Assembly: GCA_050331295.1 (NCBI GenBank)
Contig: JBHJGZ010000004.1
Coordinates: 62,001-126,000 of the forward strand
DNA from: Kuafuiihalomonas sp050331295
GTDB lineage: Bacteria; Myxococcota; Kuafuiibacteriia; Kuafuiibacteriales; Kuafuiibacteriaceae
Direction: 5' to 3'
Length of the DNA stretch: 64,000 nucleotides
In this document: piece after piece, positions 17,971 to 26,864 of the stretch
Layout of the letters: every line of letters starts with the position of its first letter
How positions within the stretch are numbered: position 1 is the stretch's first letter
Program-made: the position numbers and the translations under genes
Notes under the pieces: model-generated
What the model was told of the DNA's origin: nothing
Databases searched by the model: none
Seen by the model: only the letters and a program-made list of their open reading frames with translations

Positions 17971-19251
17971 ATGCGCCACTTCGACTACCGAGAGGACGGA
18001 ACGCTCTACGCCGAGGACGTTTCTCTGGTCGAGCTCGCGGACGTGGTGGGAACGCCCGCCTTCGTGTACGCCGAGGCCACCGTCGACCGTCATCTCCAGG
18101 TCTTCGACGCGGCGTTCGACGGGCATCCCCACCTGGTGTGTTACGCGATGAAGGCGAACAGCAGCCGCCCGGTGCTGGAGTTGGTTCGCAGACGCAACGC
18201 GGGGGTGGACATCGTGTCGGGCGGTGAGCTGTTTCGAGCTCGCCGAGCTGGGATCCCCGCCAACCGTATCGTGTTTTCCGGTGTGGGTAAGACGGCCGCA
18301 GAGATGGCCTACGCCCTGGATGAAGGGATTTTGGCCTTCAATGTGGAATCGGAGCCGGAGCTTCGGCGATTGGCGGAGGTCTCTGCGAGTAAGGGCTTGG
18401 TGGCGCCGGTTTCCCTTCGCGTGAATCCGGACGTCGATCCGCAGACCCATCCATACATCGCTACCGGTCTGGCGCAGGCGAAGTTCGGCATTCCCATGAC
18501 GGAGGCGCCCAGGTTGGCGGCATGGGCCGATGCGCAATCCAGCCTTCGGATGGACGGCGTGGACTGCCACATCGGAAGTCAGCTGACCCGACTTCCGCCG
18601 CTCTTGGAGGCGCTGGAGTCGGTGCTCGACCTGGTAGACCGGCTCAGAAGCAGCGGTCACGCCATCGAGCACATCGACATGGGCGGAGGTCTCGGGATTC
18701 CGTACGACCAGGAGACGCCACCGCATCCGTTGGAGCTCGGTCGCGCCGTCTTGGCCAAGCTTCGCGGACGGCCGGAGCGCCTGATCTTGGAGCCGGGACG
18801 GGTCATCGTGGGAAACGCCGGGATCCTTCTCACGCGGGTCCTCTACCGAAAGACGACGCCCACCAAGACGTTCGTCGTGGTGGACGCGGCGATGAATGAT
18901 CTGCTCCGCCCGGTACTCTACGACGCGCAACACGAGATCCTTCCAGTGCGGGCCGGACCGGCAGAGAACCCACTTGTGAGCGTGGACGTCGTGGGGCCGG
19001 TGTGTGAGACCGCCGATTGCTTCGCCAAGGACCGTCTGCTCCCGCTGCTGGAGCCTGGAGATCTCGTGGCGGTCATGAGTGCGGGAGCGTATGGACACGT
19101 GATGTCCAGCCAGTATAACTCGCGGCCTCGCGCGCCGGAGATTTGGGTGAGCGGGGCCCGTTTCCACGTGGGTCGGCGCCGAGAACGATACGAAGATCTG
19201 GTGTCGGGGGAGTCGGTTCCTCCGTGGTTTCAGGCAGGAGAAACAGGATGA
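17971..19251 (+). CDS. lysA: Diaminopimelate decarboxylase
   Basis: A 426-residue PLP enzyme of the alanine-racemase-fold group that converts meso-diaminopimelate to lysine. The PLP lysine lies in CYAMKAN (Lys61), the phosphate-binding glycines in DMGGGLGIP, and the CETAD segment (VGPVCETADC) supplies substrate and PLP contacts from the other subunit. Length is typical. The ATG starts directly after the argH stop; its own stop overlaps dapA as ATGA. Confidence 0.97.
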   Translation: MRHFDYREDGTLYAEDVSLVELADVVGTPAFVYAEATVDRHLQVFDAAFDGHPHLVCYAMKANSSRPVLELVRRRNAGVDIVSGGELFRARRAGIPANRIVFSGVGKTAAEMAYALDEGILAFNVESEPELRRLAEVSASKGLVAPVSLRVNPDVDPQTHPYIATGLAQAKFGIPMTEAPRLAAWADAQSSLRMDGVDCHIGSQLTRLPPLLEALESVLDLVDRLRSSGHAIEHIDMGGGLGIPYDQETPPHPLELGRAVLAKLRGRPERLILEPGRVIVGNAGILLTRVLYRKTTPTKTFVVVDAAMNDLLRPVLYDAQHEILPVRAGPAENPLVSVDVVGPVCETADCFAKDRLLPLLEPGDLVAVMSAGAYGHVMSSQYNSRPRAPEIWVSGARFHVGRRRERYEDLVSGESVPPWFQAGETG

Positions 19252-20165
19252 TTGTCGAAAAACTCAAGGGCGCCTTCACGGCGCTGATCACCCCGTTCGA
19301 CGAACGCAACCGGGTGGACGTCCCCGCTCTGAAGCGGTTGGTGGAACGTCAGATTCAGCAGGGTATCAATGGGCTCGTACCCTGTGGGACTACCGGGGAG
19401 GCGCCGGTGCTCTCGGTGGACGAGCAAGAGGTGGTGGTCCGGACGGTGATCGAAGTGACTGCGGGTCGGGTTCCGGTGGTGGCGGGGACCGGGAGCAACA
19501 ACACCGCGGCCACCGCCGCCCAGACAGCCCGCGCTCGCACGTGGGGCGTCGATGCGGCCCTCGTGGTGTGTCCGTACTACAACAAGCCCACCCAGGAGGG
19601 CCTCTATCACCACTTCAAAGCGGTGGCCGAAGACGGCGGGCTACCGGTCATCGCGTACAACGTTCCGGGCCGTACCATCACGGACCTTCAGCCGGAGACC
19701 TTGGGACGCCTTCAATCGGATGGGCACATCGTGGCGGTGAAGGACGCTACGGCCAGCATGATCCGAACGACCGAGACCGTGGGCGCCCTCGATCCTCGAA
19801 AGCCCTTCGCGTTGATGTCGGGGGATGACTTCACCATCTTGCCGTTCGTGGCGTGCGGGGGTGTTGGCGTTATCAGTGTCGCGAGCAACATCGCGCCTGG
19901 CGATGTGTCGCGGCTGGTGGCGCTGTCGGCGGAAGCAAACTACGCGGAGGCCCGCCCGCTCCACGCCCGCGTCCTGAGCTTCTCTCGAGTTCTCTTCAGT
20001 GCACCGAACCCGACGCCCATCAAAGCGGCCTTGGCCTTGGCTGGGTGGTGCAGGCCGGACTGCCGGCTGCCGCTATTGACGGCCGACGCCAAAATGATGG
20101 CGGCGGTTCGAAAAGGCTTGGCGGCGTATGCGGGTACGGACGACTTCGAGGGCTACATGTCGTGA
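19248..20165 (+). CDS. dapA: 4-hydroxy-tetrahydrodipicolinate synthase
   Basis: A 305-residue TIM-barrel aldolase joining pyruvate and aspartate semialdehyde. Schiff-base Lys165 lies in VAVKDATA, Tyr137 in AYNVPGR, and the GTTGE motif is at 47-51. ATG 19248 has a good ribosome site (GGCAGGAG, 8 nt upstream) and overlaps the lysA stop. Second step of the lysine/diaminopimelate branch; product goes to the dapB enzyme encoded next. Confidence 0.97.
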   Translation: MIVEKLKGAFTALITPFDERNRVDVPALKRLVERQIQQGINGLVPCGTTGEAPVLSVDEQEVVVRTVIEVTAGRVPVVAGTGSNNTAATAAQTARARTWGVDAALVVCPYYNKPTQEGLYHHFKAVAEDGGLPVIAYNVPGRTITDLQPETLGRLQSDGHIVAVKDATASMIRTTETVGALDPRKPFALMSGDDFTILPFVACGGVGVISVASNIAPGDVSRLVALSAEANYAEARPLHARVLSFSRVLFSAPNPTPIKAALALAGWCRPDCRLPLLTADAKMMAAVRKGLAAYAGTDDFEGYMS

Positions 20166-20959
20166 CGGTAACGGTCGGGTCTCCGATTCGCCTCGTGGTT
20201 TCGGGGGCGCGGGGTCGACTCGGTTCCCAGATCGCGCGTCGCGCCGCCGCCTCCGACCGTTTCGTTTTGCATCAGGCCTTGGTTCGGTCGGACAGTCCGG
20301 GGGTTGGCGCGGACGTCGAGGGGGTGACGTGCTCGAGCACCTATGTTCCCGAGCCGAACACGGTCTTGGTGGAAGCGGCAACACCGGTCGCGGCGCTGGA
20401 CCACGGAGCTCGGGCGGCCGAAGCCGGCGTCCCGATCCTTCTCGCGACCACCGGTTTCCGGTCGGAGAATCAGCAAGTCATCGACGGTTGGTCTCGAAGC
20501 ACCGCGGTATGTGTGGCGCCCAATCTTTCGGTGGGGGTCAACCTGATGCTCGACCTGGTGGCGCGCGCCGCCGCCGCCCTCCCGGACTACGACCTCGAAA
20601 TTCTCGAGCTGCACCATCGGCGAAAGAAGGATGCACCCAGCGGAACCGCTTGGGCATTGGCCGAAGCGGCGGCCGACGGTCGCGGATGGGATGATCTGGG
20701 CCGGCGCGTCATCCATGCCCGGGCCGGCGAGGTCGGTGCTCGGTCCAACGAGGAGGTCGGGATCATGGCCATCCGTGGCGGCGACATCATCGGCGAACAC
20801 ACCGTCTTTTTCGTGGGCGAGACCGAGCGGATCGAGCTCACTCATCGAGCCGCGACCCGCGATGCATTCGCGCACGGTGCGCTGGTCGCGTCGGCGTTTC
20901 TCGCGGCGCAAACCTCCCCCGGGCGCTATTCAATGCGCCAGGTACTCGGTTTGACCTGA
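20162..20959 (+). CDS. dapB: 4-hydroxy-tetrahydrodipicolinate reductase
   Basis: A 265-residue NAD(P)H-dependent reductase. The N-terminal nucleotide motif VVSGARGRLGSQIA is an A-R-G variant of the usual GAxGRMG. The family signature ELHHRRKKDAPSGTA holds the catalytic His and Lys, and the C-terminal HTVFFVGETERIELTH strand is typical. Start GTG 20162 overlaps the dapA stop (GTGA), so the gene is coupled. It ends the plus-strand operon, 28 bp from the convergent rsfS gene. Confidence 0.96.
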   Translation: MTVTVGSPIRLVVSGARGRLGSQIARRAAASDRFVLHQALVRSDSPGVGADVEGVTCSSTYVPEPNTVLVEAATPVAALDHGARAAEAGVPILLATTGFRSENQQVIDGWSRSTAVCVAPNLSVGVNLMLDLVARAAAALPDYDLEILELHHRRKKDAPSGTAWALAEAAADGRGWDDLGRRVIHARAGEVGARSNEEVGIMAIRGGDIIGEHTVFFVGETERIELTHRAATRDAFAHGALVASAFLAAQTSPGRYSMRQVLGLT

Positions 20960-20987
20960 TGCCTCGAGGTGACGGCCGCGGGCGCCA

Positions 20988-21359
20988 CTAGCCCGTCGCC
21001 ACCTGAAGAGGCGGCGGCACCCGTAGGCGAGGGGCGTTCGACCATATCCGGTCGATGTCGTAGTAGGCCCGCGCGTCCTCGTGGAACACGTGCACCACCA
21101 CGTCTCCATAATCCTGGAGGATCCACACGCCCTTTCCCTCGGTACTCAGGGGGCGCTCGCCGAACTCGGTCTTGAAGACATCGCGGATCGCACTGGCTAC
21201 AGCCCCGCACTGCCGCTCGCTGTAGGCGGTGACGATGACGAGGTAGTCTGCGTACGCTTCCTGCTCCGTGAGGTCGATGATGGTCAGGTTCTGCCCCTTT
21301 TTGGACTGGGCGGCTTCCGCAACCAGAAGGGCTCTCGCTTTCGCGTCGATCGTGCTCAC
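20988..21359 (-). CDS. rsfS: Ribosomal silencing factor RsfS (Iojap)
   Basis: A 123-residue protein with the RsfS pattern: LTIIDLTEQEAYADYLVIVTAYSERQ, then EGKGVWILQDYGDVVVHVFHEDARAYYDIDRIW. RsfS binds uL14 and blocks joining of ribosomal subunits in starved cells. GTG 21359 gives the usual family N-terminus. An in-frame ATG at 21449 overlaps the malic-enzyme stop as TGATG and would add 30 residues absent from the family; translation could be coupled from there. Usually next to nadD or rlmH, not seen here. Confidence 0.93.
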   Translation of the reverse strand: MSTIDAKARALLVAEAAQSKKGQNLTIIDLTEQEAYADYLVIVTAYSERQCGAVASAIRDVFKTEFGERPLSTEGKGVWILQDYGDVVVHVFHEDARAYYDIDRIWSNAPRLRVPPPLQVATG

Positions 21360-21448
21360 TCCAAATGGTCGTTCAACGACCAGGAAGAGTTTGAACCAAC
21401 CCGACGCCTCCGTGCAAGTCCGCCCCGCCTCATGATGGCTCGCGAGCA

Positions 21449-22819
21449 TCAGACGGCGTGCGCGACCGCAGCAGCCACCTTCTGGTGGACCGATAGGTCC
21501 AACATGTTGGGGAGCAACAGGTCGCCTGCGGCTTCGGATAGCGCCGTCGCCGCGGCCAGCATCATTTCTGGAGTGATCCGTTGCGCCCGCGCGTCCAGCG
21601 CGCCTCGAAAAATACCAGGATAAGCGAGAGCGTTGTTCATCCCGCGACCGTCCAACGCGATGGCGGCGCCTGCCTTCTGCGCCTCATGTATTGAGATCTC
21701 GCTCACCGGATTGGCCAGGGCGAAAACGATCGGGTCCGCACCCATCGACCTCACCATGTCCGGGTGGATCAGATTGGGACGAGAAACGCCGACGAACAGA
21801 TTTCGTCCCCGCATCACGTCCTCCAACGAACCCTGCACCTTGGCGTGATTGGTCACCTTTGCCAGGGCCCGTTTCTCGTCGTTCATCTTCTCGTTCCGGC
21901 CGTCGTAGAGCGCACCAGCACTGTCCACCATGATCACTTCCCCAACCCCGAACTGGACCAGGAAGCGGGCGATGGCGGAGCCCGCGGCGCCAGAGCCGAG
22001 TACCACCGCCTGGCAATCCTCGGCCCTTCGGCCGATTCGCTTGAGGGCACTCTTGAGACCGGCGACGCACACGGTGGCGGTGCCGTGTTGGTCGTCGTGA
22101 AAGACGGGCTTGTTCAACCTGGCCTGAAGTTCCCGCTCGACGAAGAAGCAATCGGGGGCGGCGATGTCCTCCAGCTGAATCGCTCCGTATCCGCCGGCAC
22201 AACGGGCGACGGTCTCTACGATGACGCTCGGATCCTCGCTCTCCACCAGCAACGGCTCGGCCGAGACGCCCACGAATCGAGAAAGGATCGCGGCCTTCCC
22301 TTCCATGACCGGAAGCGCAGCGAGGGAGCCGATGTTTCCGAGCCCGAGGACCGCGGTGCCGTTGGTGACGATGGCGATTTTGTGCCGAACGGCGGTATAA
22401 TCCCAGGCTGCGTCTGGGTCTTGTGCGATGGCTTCGCAGACGCGGGCGACGCCCGGCGTGTACACCATCCGGAGATCCATGAGCGTTTCCAGCCGTACGC
22501 GGTGCTGAGTTTGGATCGTCCCGCCGCGATGGATTTCCAAAACTTCGTCGATGGCCTCCAGCACCTCTACGCCATCGAGGGCATTCAATGCGGCGATGGC
22601 TCGATCCCGATGCTCGCCGTTGACGAGGAATGCTTGGACGTCCCGAAGCTTATGGTCGCCTTCCACCCCGGCCAACGACACGTCACCGATGTTGGCGCCG
22701 AGGGCTCCGATCGCGTCCAGGGCTCCGGCCAGCGTCCCGGGCCGGTCCAGAAGCCGAAGCCGAAACCTTACGATGAACCCCGCATGATATCGTTCATTCC
22801 AATCAGGCGCATCCGTCAC
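21449..22819 (-). CDS. NAD(P)-dependent malic enzyme with N-terminal ACT domain
   Basis: A 456-residue protein. Residues 14-95 form an ACT domain (RFRLRLLDRPGTLAGALDAIGALGANI), a small-ligand allosteric module. The malic-enzyme catalytic part follows: YTPGVARVCEAI with the catalytic Tyr, KIAIVTNGTAVLGLGNIG, NKPVFHDDQHGTA for divalent metal, and a Rossmann motif VVLGSGAAGSAIA. It decarboxylates malate to pyruvate. This ACT fusion is known in COG0281 enzymes. It is downstream of a GbsR/MarR-type regulator (54 bp) and upstream of rsfS, probably one operon. The cofactor is not assigned. Confidence 0.93.
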   Translation of the reverse strand: MTDAPDWNERYHAGFIVRFRLRLLDRPGTLAGALDAIGALGANIGDVSLAGVEGDHKLRDVQAFLVNGEHRDRAIAALNALDGVEVLEAIDEVLEIHRGGTIQTQHRVRLETLMDLRMVYTPGVARVCEAIAQDPDAAWDYTAVRHKIAIVTNGTAVLGLGNIGSLAALPVMEGKAAILSRFVGVSAEPLLVESEDPSVIVETVARCAGGYGAIQLEDIAAPDCFFVERELQARLNKPVFHDDQHGTATVCVAGLKSALKRIGRRAEDCQAVVLGSGAAGSAIARFLVQFGVGEVIMVDSAGALYDGRNEKMNDEKRALAKVTNHAKVQGSLEDVMRGRNLFVGVSRPNLIHPDMVRSMGADPIVFALANPVSEISIHEAQKAGAAIALDGRGMNNALAYPGIFRGALDARAQRITPEMMLAAATALSEAAGDLLLPNMLDLSVHQKVAAAVAHAV

Positions 22820-22873
22820 AGACGGCTTGTCTGACGGCCCATCTTCGCAGTCAACCGGCGGCGCGCGCCTCGA

Positions 22874-23479
22874 CTAGTTCAGGAGCTCGGGAATCCGATG
22901 CTGCACCCGGTGTACGGCCCGGGCGGCCCGATGAAGCCAGCTCGAGAACGCTTCGATGGAAGCGGGCATTCGCATGCTCATGACGGCCTTCAAGACCGTT
23001 TGCGCGAACTCGGTCATGGCCAGGAGCAACCGGATCCGCTGAAGGTCGTAAGGCGCAGCCTGGCCGGAAGACTCCATGAATTCAGCCTCGTTGTGGGCCG
23101 CTTCGAGGGCCAGGCGGGCGCGCTCCATCAGCATCCATTCGCGAGACCGAAGGACATCAGTGATGATGGGCCAGACGTCGACATTGGCGACATACGGGGC
23201 GTTGCGCTCGGGACCTGTCGAATGAACGAGCCCAAAGCTGGCCAGCTCGGCGACGGCGAGGTTCATCATGGAGCGGCTGACCCCGAGGGTCTCGGCTGCT
23301 TCCGACTGAGAGAGGGGCCGTCGGCTCAACGCCAACAGAGTCCATGCGCGTCCGTGGATCGACCTAAAGCCCCAGGTCTCGATGAATGCCCCCACCGCGT
23401 CGCAGACGCCGAGGACGCGATGGGTCAAGCGGTCATCATGTTCAAACGTGCTTCGGCGAACGGCTTTCCGGACGGACAC
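22874..23479 (-). CDS. GbsR/MarR-family transcriptional regulator
   Basis: A 201-residue winged-helix protein. The HTH region (about 43-85) reads GRAWTLLALSRRPLSQSEAAETLGVSRSMMNLAVAELASFGLV, matching GbsR-like regulators, followed by a helical C-terminal region that would dimerise. Start is GTG 23479. It is divergent from the menaquinone operon and upstream of the ACT-malic enzyme gene. Two inverted repeats in the 159-bp shared region are candidate operators. The ligand is unknown; GbsR itself senses choline. Confidence 0.85.
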   Translation of the reverse strand: MSVRKAVRRSTFEHDDRLTHRVLGVCDAVGAFIETWGFRSIHGRAWTLLALSRRPLSQSEAAETLGVSRSMMNLAVAELASFGLVHSTGPERNAPYVANVDVWPIITDVLRSREWMLMERARLALEAAHNEAEFMESSGQAAPYDLQRIRLLLAMTEFAQTVLKAVMSMRMPASIEAFSSWLHRAARAVHRVQHRIPELLN

Positions 23480-23545
23480 GGGTTTCGAAACTCCTGAACA
23501 TCATCTGTATCTCCGTTTGGAACGTGAAGGGCAAGCATTCGGTTC

Positions 23546-23563
23546 ATTCAGGGCGTTCTGAAG
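23546..23563. promoter_or_regulatory. Candidate operator 1 (ATTCAG-N6-CTGAAG)
   Basis: An inverted repeat with TTCAG / CTGAA arms and a 6-nt spacer. It fits the same pattern (RTTCAR-N6-YTGAAS) as a second site 55 bp downstream. Both lie between the divergent GbsR/MarR regulator and the polyprenyl synthase gene. Winged-helix dimers bind such sites. Confidence 0.45.
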
Positions 23564-23600
23564 GGGTATGCCTAGATGAAATGCTCGCCGGATCCTAGTT

Positions 23601-23618
23601 GTTCAATCTTCGTTGAAC
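23601..23618. promoter_or_regulatory. Candidate operator 2 (GTTCAA-N6-TTGAAC)
   Basis: A perfect 6-bp inverted repeat with a 6-nt spacer, ending 5 nt before the ribosome site (GGGAGG, 23624-23629) of the polyprenyl synthase gene. A bound protein here would block the leader of the menaquinone operon. It shares arm sequence and spacer length with the 23546 site. Confidence 0.5.
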
Positions 23619-23638
23619 CGGTAGGGAGGATGTACCCG

Positions 23639-24700
23639 ATGGCAAGCGCCGCAGATCTCAACCCCGAATCTCCAGTCCTGGGCCGCCTGGTTCAGGTCGC
23701 CGAACGCCGAGGTCTGTCGGGTCTCGCGGGTGCGTTGACCGACCTGAGCGAGTTCGTGTCCCACGACCTTTCCGCGATCGAGCGCGAACTGGCCCACACG
23801 CCCACCCGGGCGGACCTGGTGGGAAAGGCGGCGGACCACCTGCTGGACCTGAAGGGCAAACGCATTCGACCTCTCTGCGTGGCTCTGTCGGCCCGAGCCG
23901 GACGCGGCTTCTCGGCGCACGCCGTCAAGCTGGCGGCGGCGGTCGAGCTCGTCCACAGTGCGACACTCCTCCACGATGACGTCATCGACGAGGGGGAGCT
24001 TCGGCGGGGCCGCCCGACTTCCCGAGTCTTGTTCGGGAACGCGGCCAGCGTGTTCGCCGGCGATTGGCTGCTGATTCACGCTCTGAGACTCGTGCAGGCG
24101 GCCGGCGTCGAGGGTCTGCTCGACCGTCTGCTCCAGATCATCGACGAGATGATCGAAGCGGAGTCTGTACAGCTCGAACGCCGAGGAAAGCTCTCGGCCG
24201 ACCGTGACGCGTACTTCCGCATCATCGAAGGCAAGACCGCGTCTCTGTTTCGATGGGCGATGGTGGCCGGAGGCCGGGCCGGGGGGTTGTCTTGGAGCCA
24301 GTGCGACGCCCTCGCGGCGTTCGGCAATGACCTCGGGATGGCCTTCCAGATCGTGGATGACACTTTGGACCTCTCGTCCGACACGGAAGCGACGGGCAAG
24401 AACATGTTTGCCGACGTGAAAGAGGGCAAGATCACCTACCCGCTCTTGGTCGCGATGGAGCGAGAGCCACGGCTTCTCGGCCTCCTGGAGCAGGTCATGG
24501 ACGCCGAAGGCGAAGTTCATCCCGAAACGGGGCAGTGCATTCAAAGGGTCTTGAACGAGACCCGAGCTCTGGGCGCAGCTCTCGAATATGCGCACGAGCT
24601 GGCGCTCCGAGCCCGTGGTCACCTGGGTACGCTTCCCGAAAGCGAAGCGAAGACGGGCCTCGATTTGGTGGCCGAGGCCGCGGTGCGGAGGTCCAACTGA
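23639..24700 (+). CDS. ispB: Long-chain polyprenyl diphosphate synthase
   Basis: A 353-residue trans-isoprenyl synthase. First aspartate-rich motif: LLHDDVIDEGELRRGRPT; second: QIVDDTLDLSSD. Both bind Mg-diphosphate. Length matches long-chain (C35-C50) synthases, and the residues ahead of the first motif (AVELVHSATL) are small, which fits long products. First gene of the menaquinone operon, so it most likely makes the side chain attached by MenA. ATG 23639 is preferred because GGGAGG stands 9 nt upstream; ATG 23630 abuts that site. The chain length is not determined. Confidence 0.93.
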   Translation: MASAADLNPESPVLGRLVQVAERRGLSGLAGALTDLSEFVSHDLSAIERELAHTPTRADLVGKAADHLLDLKGKRIRPLCVALSARAGRGFSAHAVKLAAAVELVHSATLLHDDVIDEGELRRGRPTSRVLFGNAASVFAGDWLLIHALRLVQAAGVEGLLDRLLQIIDEMIEAESVQLERRGKLSADRDAYFRIIEGKTASLFRWAMVAGGRAGGLSWSQCDALAAFGNDLGMAFQIVDDTLDLSSDTEATGKNMFADVKEGKITYPLLVAMEREPRLLGLLEQVMDAEGEVHPETGQCIQRVLNETRALGAALEYAHELALRARGHLGTLPESEAKTGLDLVAEAAVRRSN

Positions 24701-24726
24701 CCGGTCGAGCCGAACAGGAGCAACCC

Positions 24727-25707
24727 GTGATCGTTACCGTGAAAAAGGGCTACGAGCCCTCGCTTGTGCGACGCCGCCTGGCAGACCTGGGGCTTTGGGT
24801 GAAGGCGCTTCATTCGTCGGATGCGGGGGCCGCCTTTCAAGTCGAAGCCTATTCGGCGCCGATTCGGCCTTCGTACCTGGAAGACCTGGAGGGCGTGGAG
24901 GCGGTGTTCGGGGCTCGACCCGCGTCGGCCCAAGTCGGCGACCAAAACCTTCCGGTGCGGGCGGGGCAGCACCTCATTGGACCGGGTGCTCCTTTCGCGG
25001 TCGTAGCCGGTCCGTGCTCCATCGACACGGAAGAGCGAATTCATGACCTCGCCCGACGGCTTGCGCGGAGGGGCGCCAGGTTCCTCCGGGGGGGCGCCTA
25101 CAAGCCCAGAACTTCGCCATACTCCTTTCAAGGGCATGGGGCCCAAGCGCTCCGATGGATGCGCGAAGCCGCCGCGAACGCTGGCCTGGCGGTGGTGACC
25201 GAATGCATGAGCGAACGGTCGGTGGATGAGGTGGCAGAGTTTGCCGACCTCGTTCAGGTCGGGTCGCGAAACATGCAAAACTATGCACTGCTCAAGGAGA
25301 TCGGACGCACCGGCAAACCGGTTCTTTTGAAACGAGGAATGGCCTCGACCGTGGAGGAGTGGATCCTGGCCGGCGAATATCTCATGGTTCATGGCGGCAG
25401 CGGTGTGGTCTTTTGCGAGCGGGGCGTGCGCTCCTTCGATACGACCACGCGCAATCTTCTGGACTTGGGCGTGGTCGCCGACCTCGTGCATGCGCGAGGC
25501 TTCCCGGTGGTGGTGGACCCGTCCCATGCGACAGGGCGACCTGACCTGATCGCACCCCTTTGCCGGGCGGCGCGAGCCCTTGGGGCGCATGGCGTCATGT
25601 TCGAAACGCACGGCGACCGTGGAGGAGCACTCTCGGACGGACCCCAAGCGTTGCTCCCAGATGACGCAGAGTCATTGGTCCAGGAGCTGACCGGAGGTTG
25701 TTCATGA
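24727..25707 (+). CDS. aroF: 3-deoxy-7-phosphoheptulonate (DAHP) synthase, type I-beta with regulatory N-domain
   Basis: A 326-residue enzyme that joins PEP and erythrose 4-phosphate, the first step to chorismate. The first ~75 residues form the ferredoxin-like domain that gates Tyr/Phe feedback in Thermotoga-type enzymes. Catalytic core motifs: VAGPCSID (metal Cys), RGGAYKPRTSPYSFQG, QVGSRNMQNY, LKRGMAST, and VDPSHATGR. GTG 24727 follows AGGAG by 7 nt. Placed between the polyprenyl synthase and HMG-CoA reductase genes, it feeds chorismate to menF encoded downstream. Confidence 0.96.
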   Translation: MIVTVKKGYEPSLVRRRLADLGLWVKALHSSDAGAAFQVEAYSAPIRPSYLEDLEGVEAVFGARPASAQVGDQNLPVRAGQHLIGPGAPFAVVAGPCSIDTEERIHDLARRLARRGARFLRGGAYKPRTSPYSFQGHGAQALRWMREAAANAGLAVVTECMSERSVDEVAEFADLVQVGSRNMQNYALLKEIGRTGKPVLLKRGMASTVEEWILAGEYLMVHGGSGVVFCERGVRSFDTTTRNLLDLGVVADLVHARGFPVVVDPSHATGRPDLIAPLCRAARALGAHGVMFETHGDRGGALSDGPQALLPDDAESLVQELTGGCS

Positions 25708-26864
25708 ACAGCCGAATCCCCGGGTTTCACAAGCACCGACTGGCCGAACGACGGGCACTGCTCAGCGAGACGGTCGAACTGAGCGAAGAGACGCGCTCTT
25801 TCTTGCGGAACGAAATTGCCGTCACGGATTGCGAGCTGGACCGTATGAGCGAGAACGTCGTCGGGCGGGCATCGCTCCCCCTATCGGTCGGTTTGAACTT
25901 CCGGATCAACGGGGCCGATGTACTGATTCCGATGGCCGTCGAAGAGCCGTCCATCGTGGCGGCGGCCAGCCATGCTGCGAAACTGGTACGCGATGCGGGT
26001 GGATTCGAGGCGGCCGCCGATCCAAACGTAATGACCGCACAGGTGCAGCTCGATGATGTACCGCGAATCCACGAGGCGCGGCAGAGGGTGCTGGACCGAC
26101 GGAACGAGCTGATTCAGCGGGCGAACGAAGCCATTCCCCGCATGGTGGAGCGGGGTGGGGGATGCGTAGATGTCGAGCCCCGCGTCCTGGACGAACGAAC
26201 CTTCGTTCTCCATCTCCACGTCGACGTCGGGGATGCGATGGGTGCAAACTTGGTGGACACGGTCGCTGAAGCCGTGGCTCCGGCACTGCAGGCTTTGATC
26301 GGTGGGCGCATGGGGCTTCGTATTCTGAGCAACCTTCCGCTTCGACGAAAGGTTCGGGTTACCGGTCGTGTCCCTCTTCGGACGCTCGGTCCCGAATTGG
26401 TCGACGGCATCGCTCGAGCCAGTCGCTTTGCTGAACTCGACGTGTTTCGGGCCGTCACCCACAACAAGGGCATCCTCAACGCCGTCGATGCAGTGGCGGT
26501 GGCCATGGGGCAGGACTGGCGTTCCATCGAGGCGGGCGCTCACGCCTTCGCGAGCATGAACGGCGCCTATCGTCCCCTCGCGGTATGGCGAAGCGTGGAC
26601 GACGCCCTCGTAGGCACGCTCGAGATGCCGATGGCGGTGGGGACGGTTGGAGGTTCGACCCGGGCCCATGCGGCGGTCCGGGCCGCCTTCGACATCATGA
26701 AGCCCGGGAATGCCCAGGACTTGGGGATGGCAATGGGTGCAGCCGGATTGGCTTGCAACCTCGCCGCGCTTCGCGCTCTGACCAGCGAGGGCATCCAGAA
26801 AGGCCACATGCGCCTCCACCATCGAAAGATCGAAGGGGGCGAACCGAAAGGAGATCGAGCATGA
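25704..26864 (+). CDS. mvaA: Hydroxymethylglutaryl-CoA reductase, class II
   Basis: A 386-residue soluble enzyme that turns HMG-CoA to mevalonate. Class II features: SENVVGRASLPLSVG (Glu50), DAMGANLVDT, HNKGILNAVD (Lys255), GQDW (Asp271) and a terminal GHMRLHHRK (His368), together the full catalytic set. Class II enzymes serve mevalonate breakdown in Pseudomonas or biosynthesis in other bacteria. The menaquinone and polyprenyl context here supports biosynthesis. ATG overlaps the aroF stop (ATGA). No other mevalonate genes are in the window. Confidence 0.96.
   Translation: MNSRIPGFHKHRLAERRALLSETVELSEETRSFLRNEIAVTDCELDRMSENVVGRASLPLSVGLNFRINGADVLIPMAVEEPSIVAAASHAAKLVRDAGGFEAAADPNVMTAQVQLDDVPRIHEARQRVLDRRNELIQRANEAIPRMVERGGGCVDVEPRVLDERTFVLHLHVDVGDAMGANLVDTVAEAVAPALQALIGGRMGLRILSNLPLRRKVRVTGRVPLRTLGPELVDGIARASRFAELDVFRAVTHNKGILNAVDAVAVAMGQDWRSIEAGAHAFASMNGAYRPLAVWRSVDDALVGTLEMPMAVGTVGGSTRAHAAVRAAFDIMKPGNAQDLGMAMGAAGLACNLAALRALTSEGIQKGHMRLHHRKIEGGEPKGDRA

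Noticed and set aside
17119..19167. A 682-codon open frame on the minus strand opposite argH and lysA
   Set aside because: It is antisense to two intact, conserved enzymes, shows no recognisable motif, and long antisense frames are common in very GC-rich DNA.
23483..23499. A third possible operator (TTTCG-N6-CTGAA) nearer the regulator start
   Set aside because: Only one arm matches the other two sites, so I did not list it as an operator.
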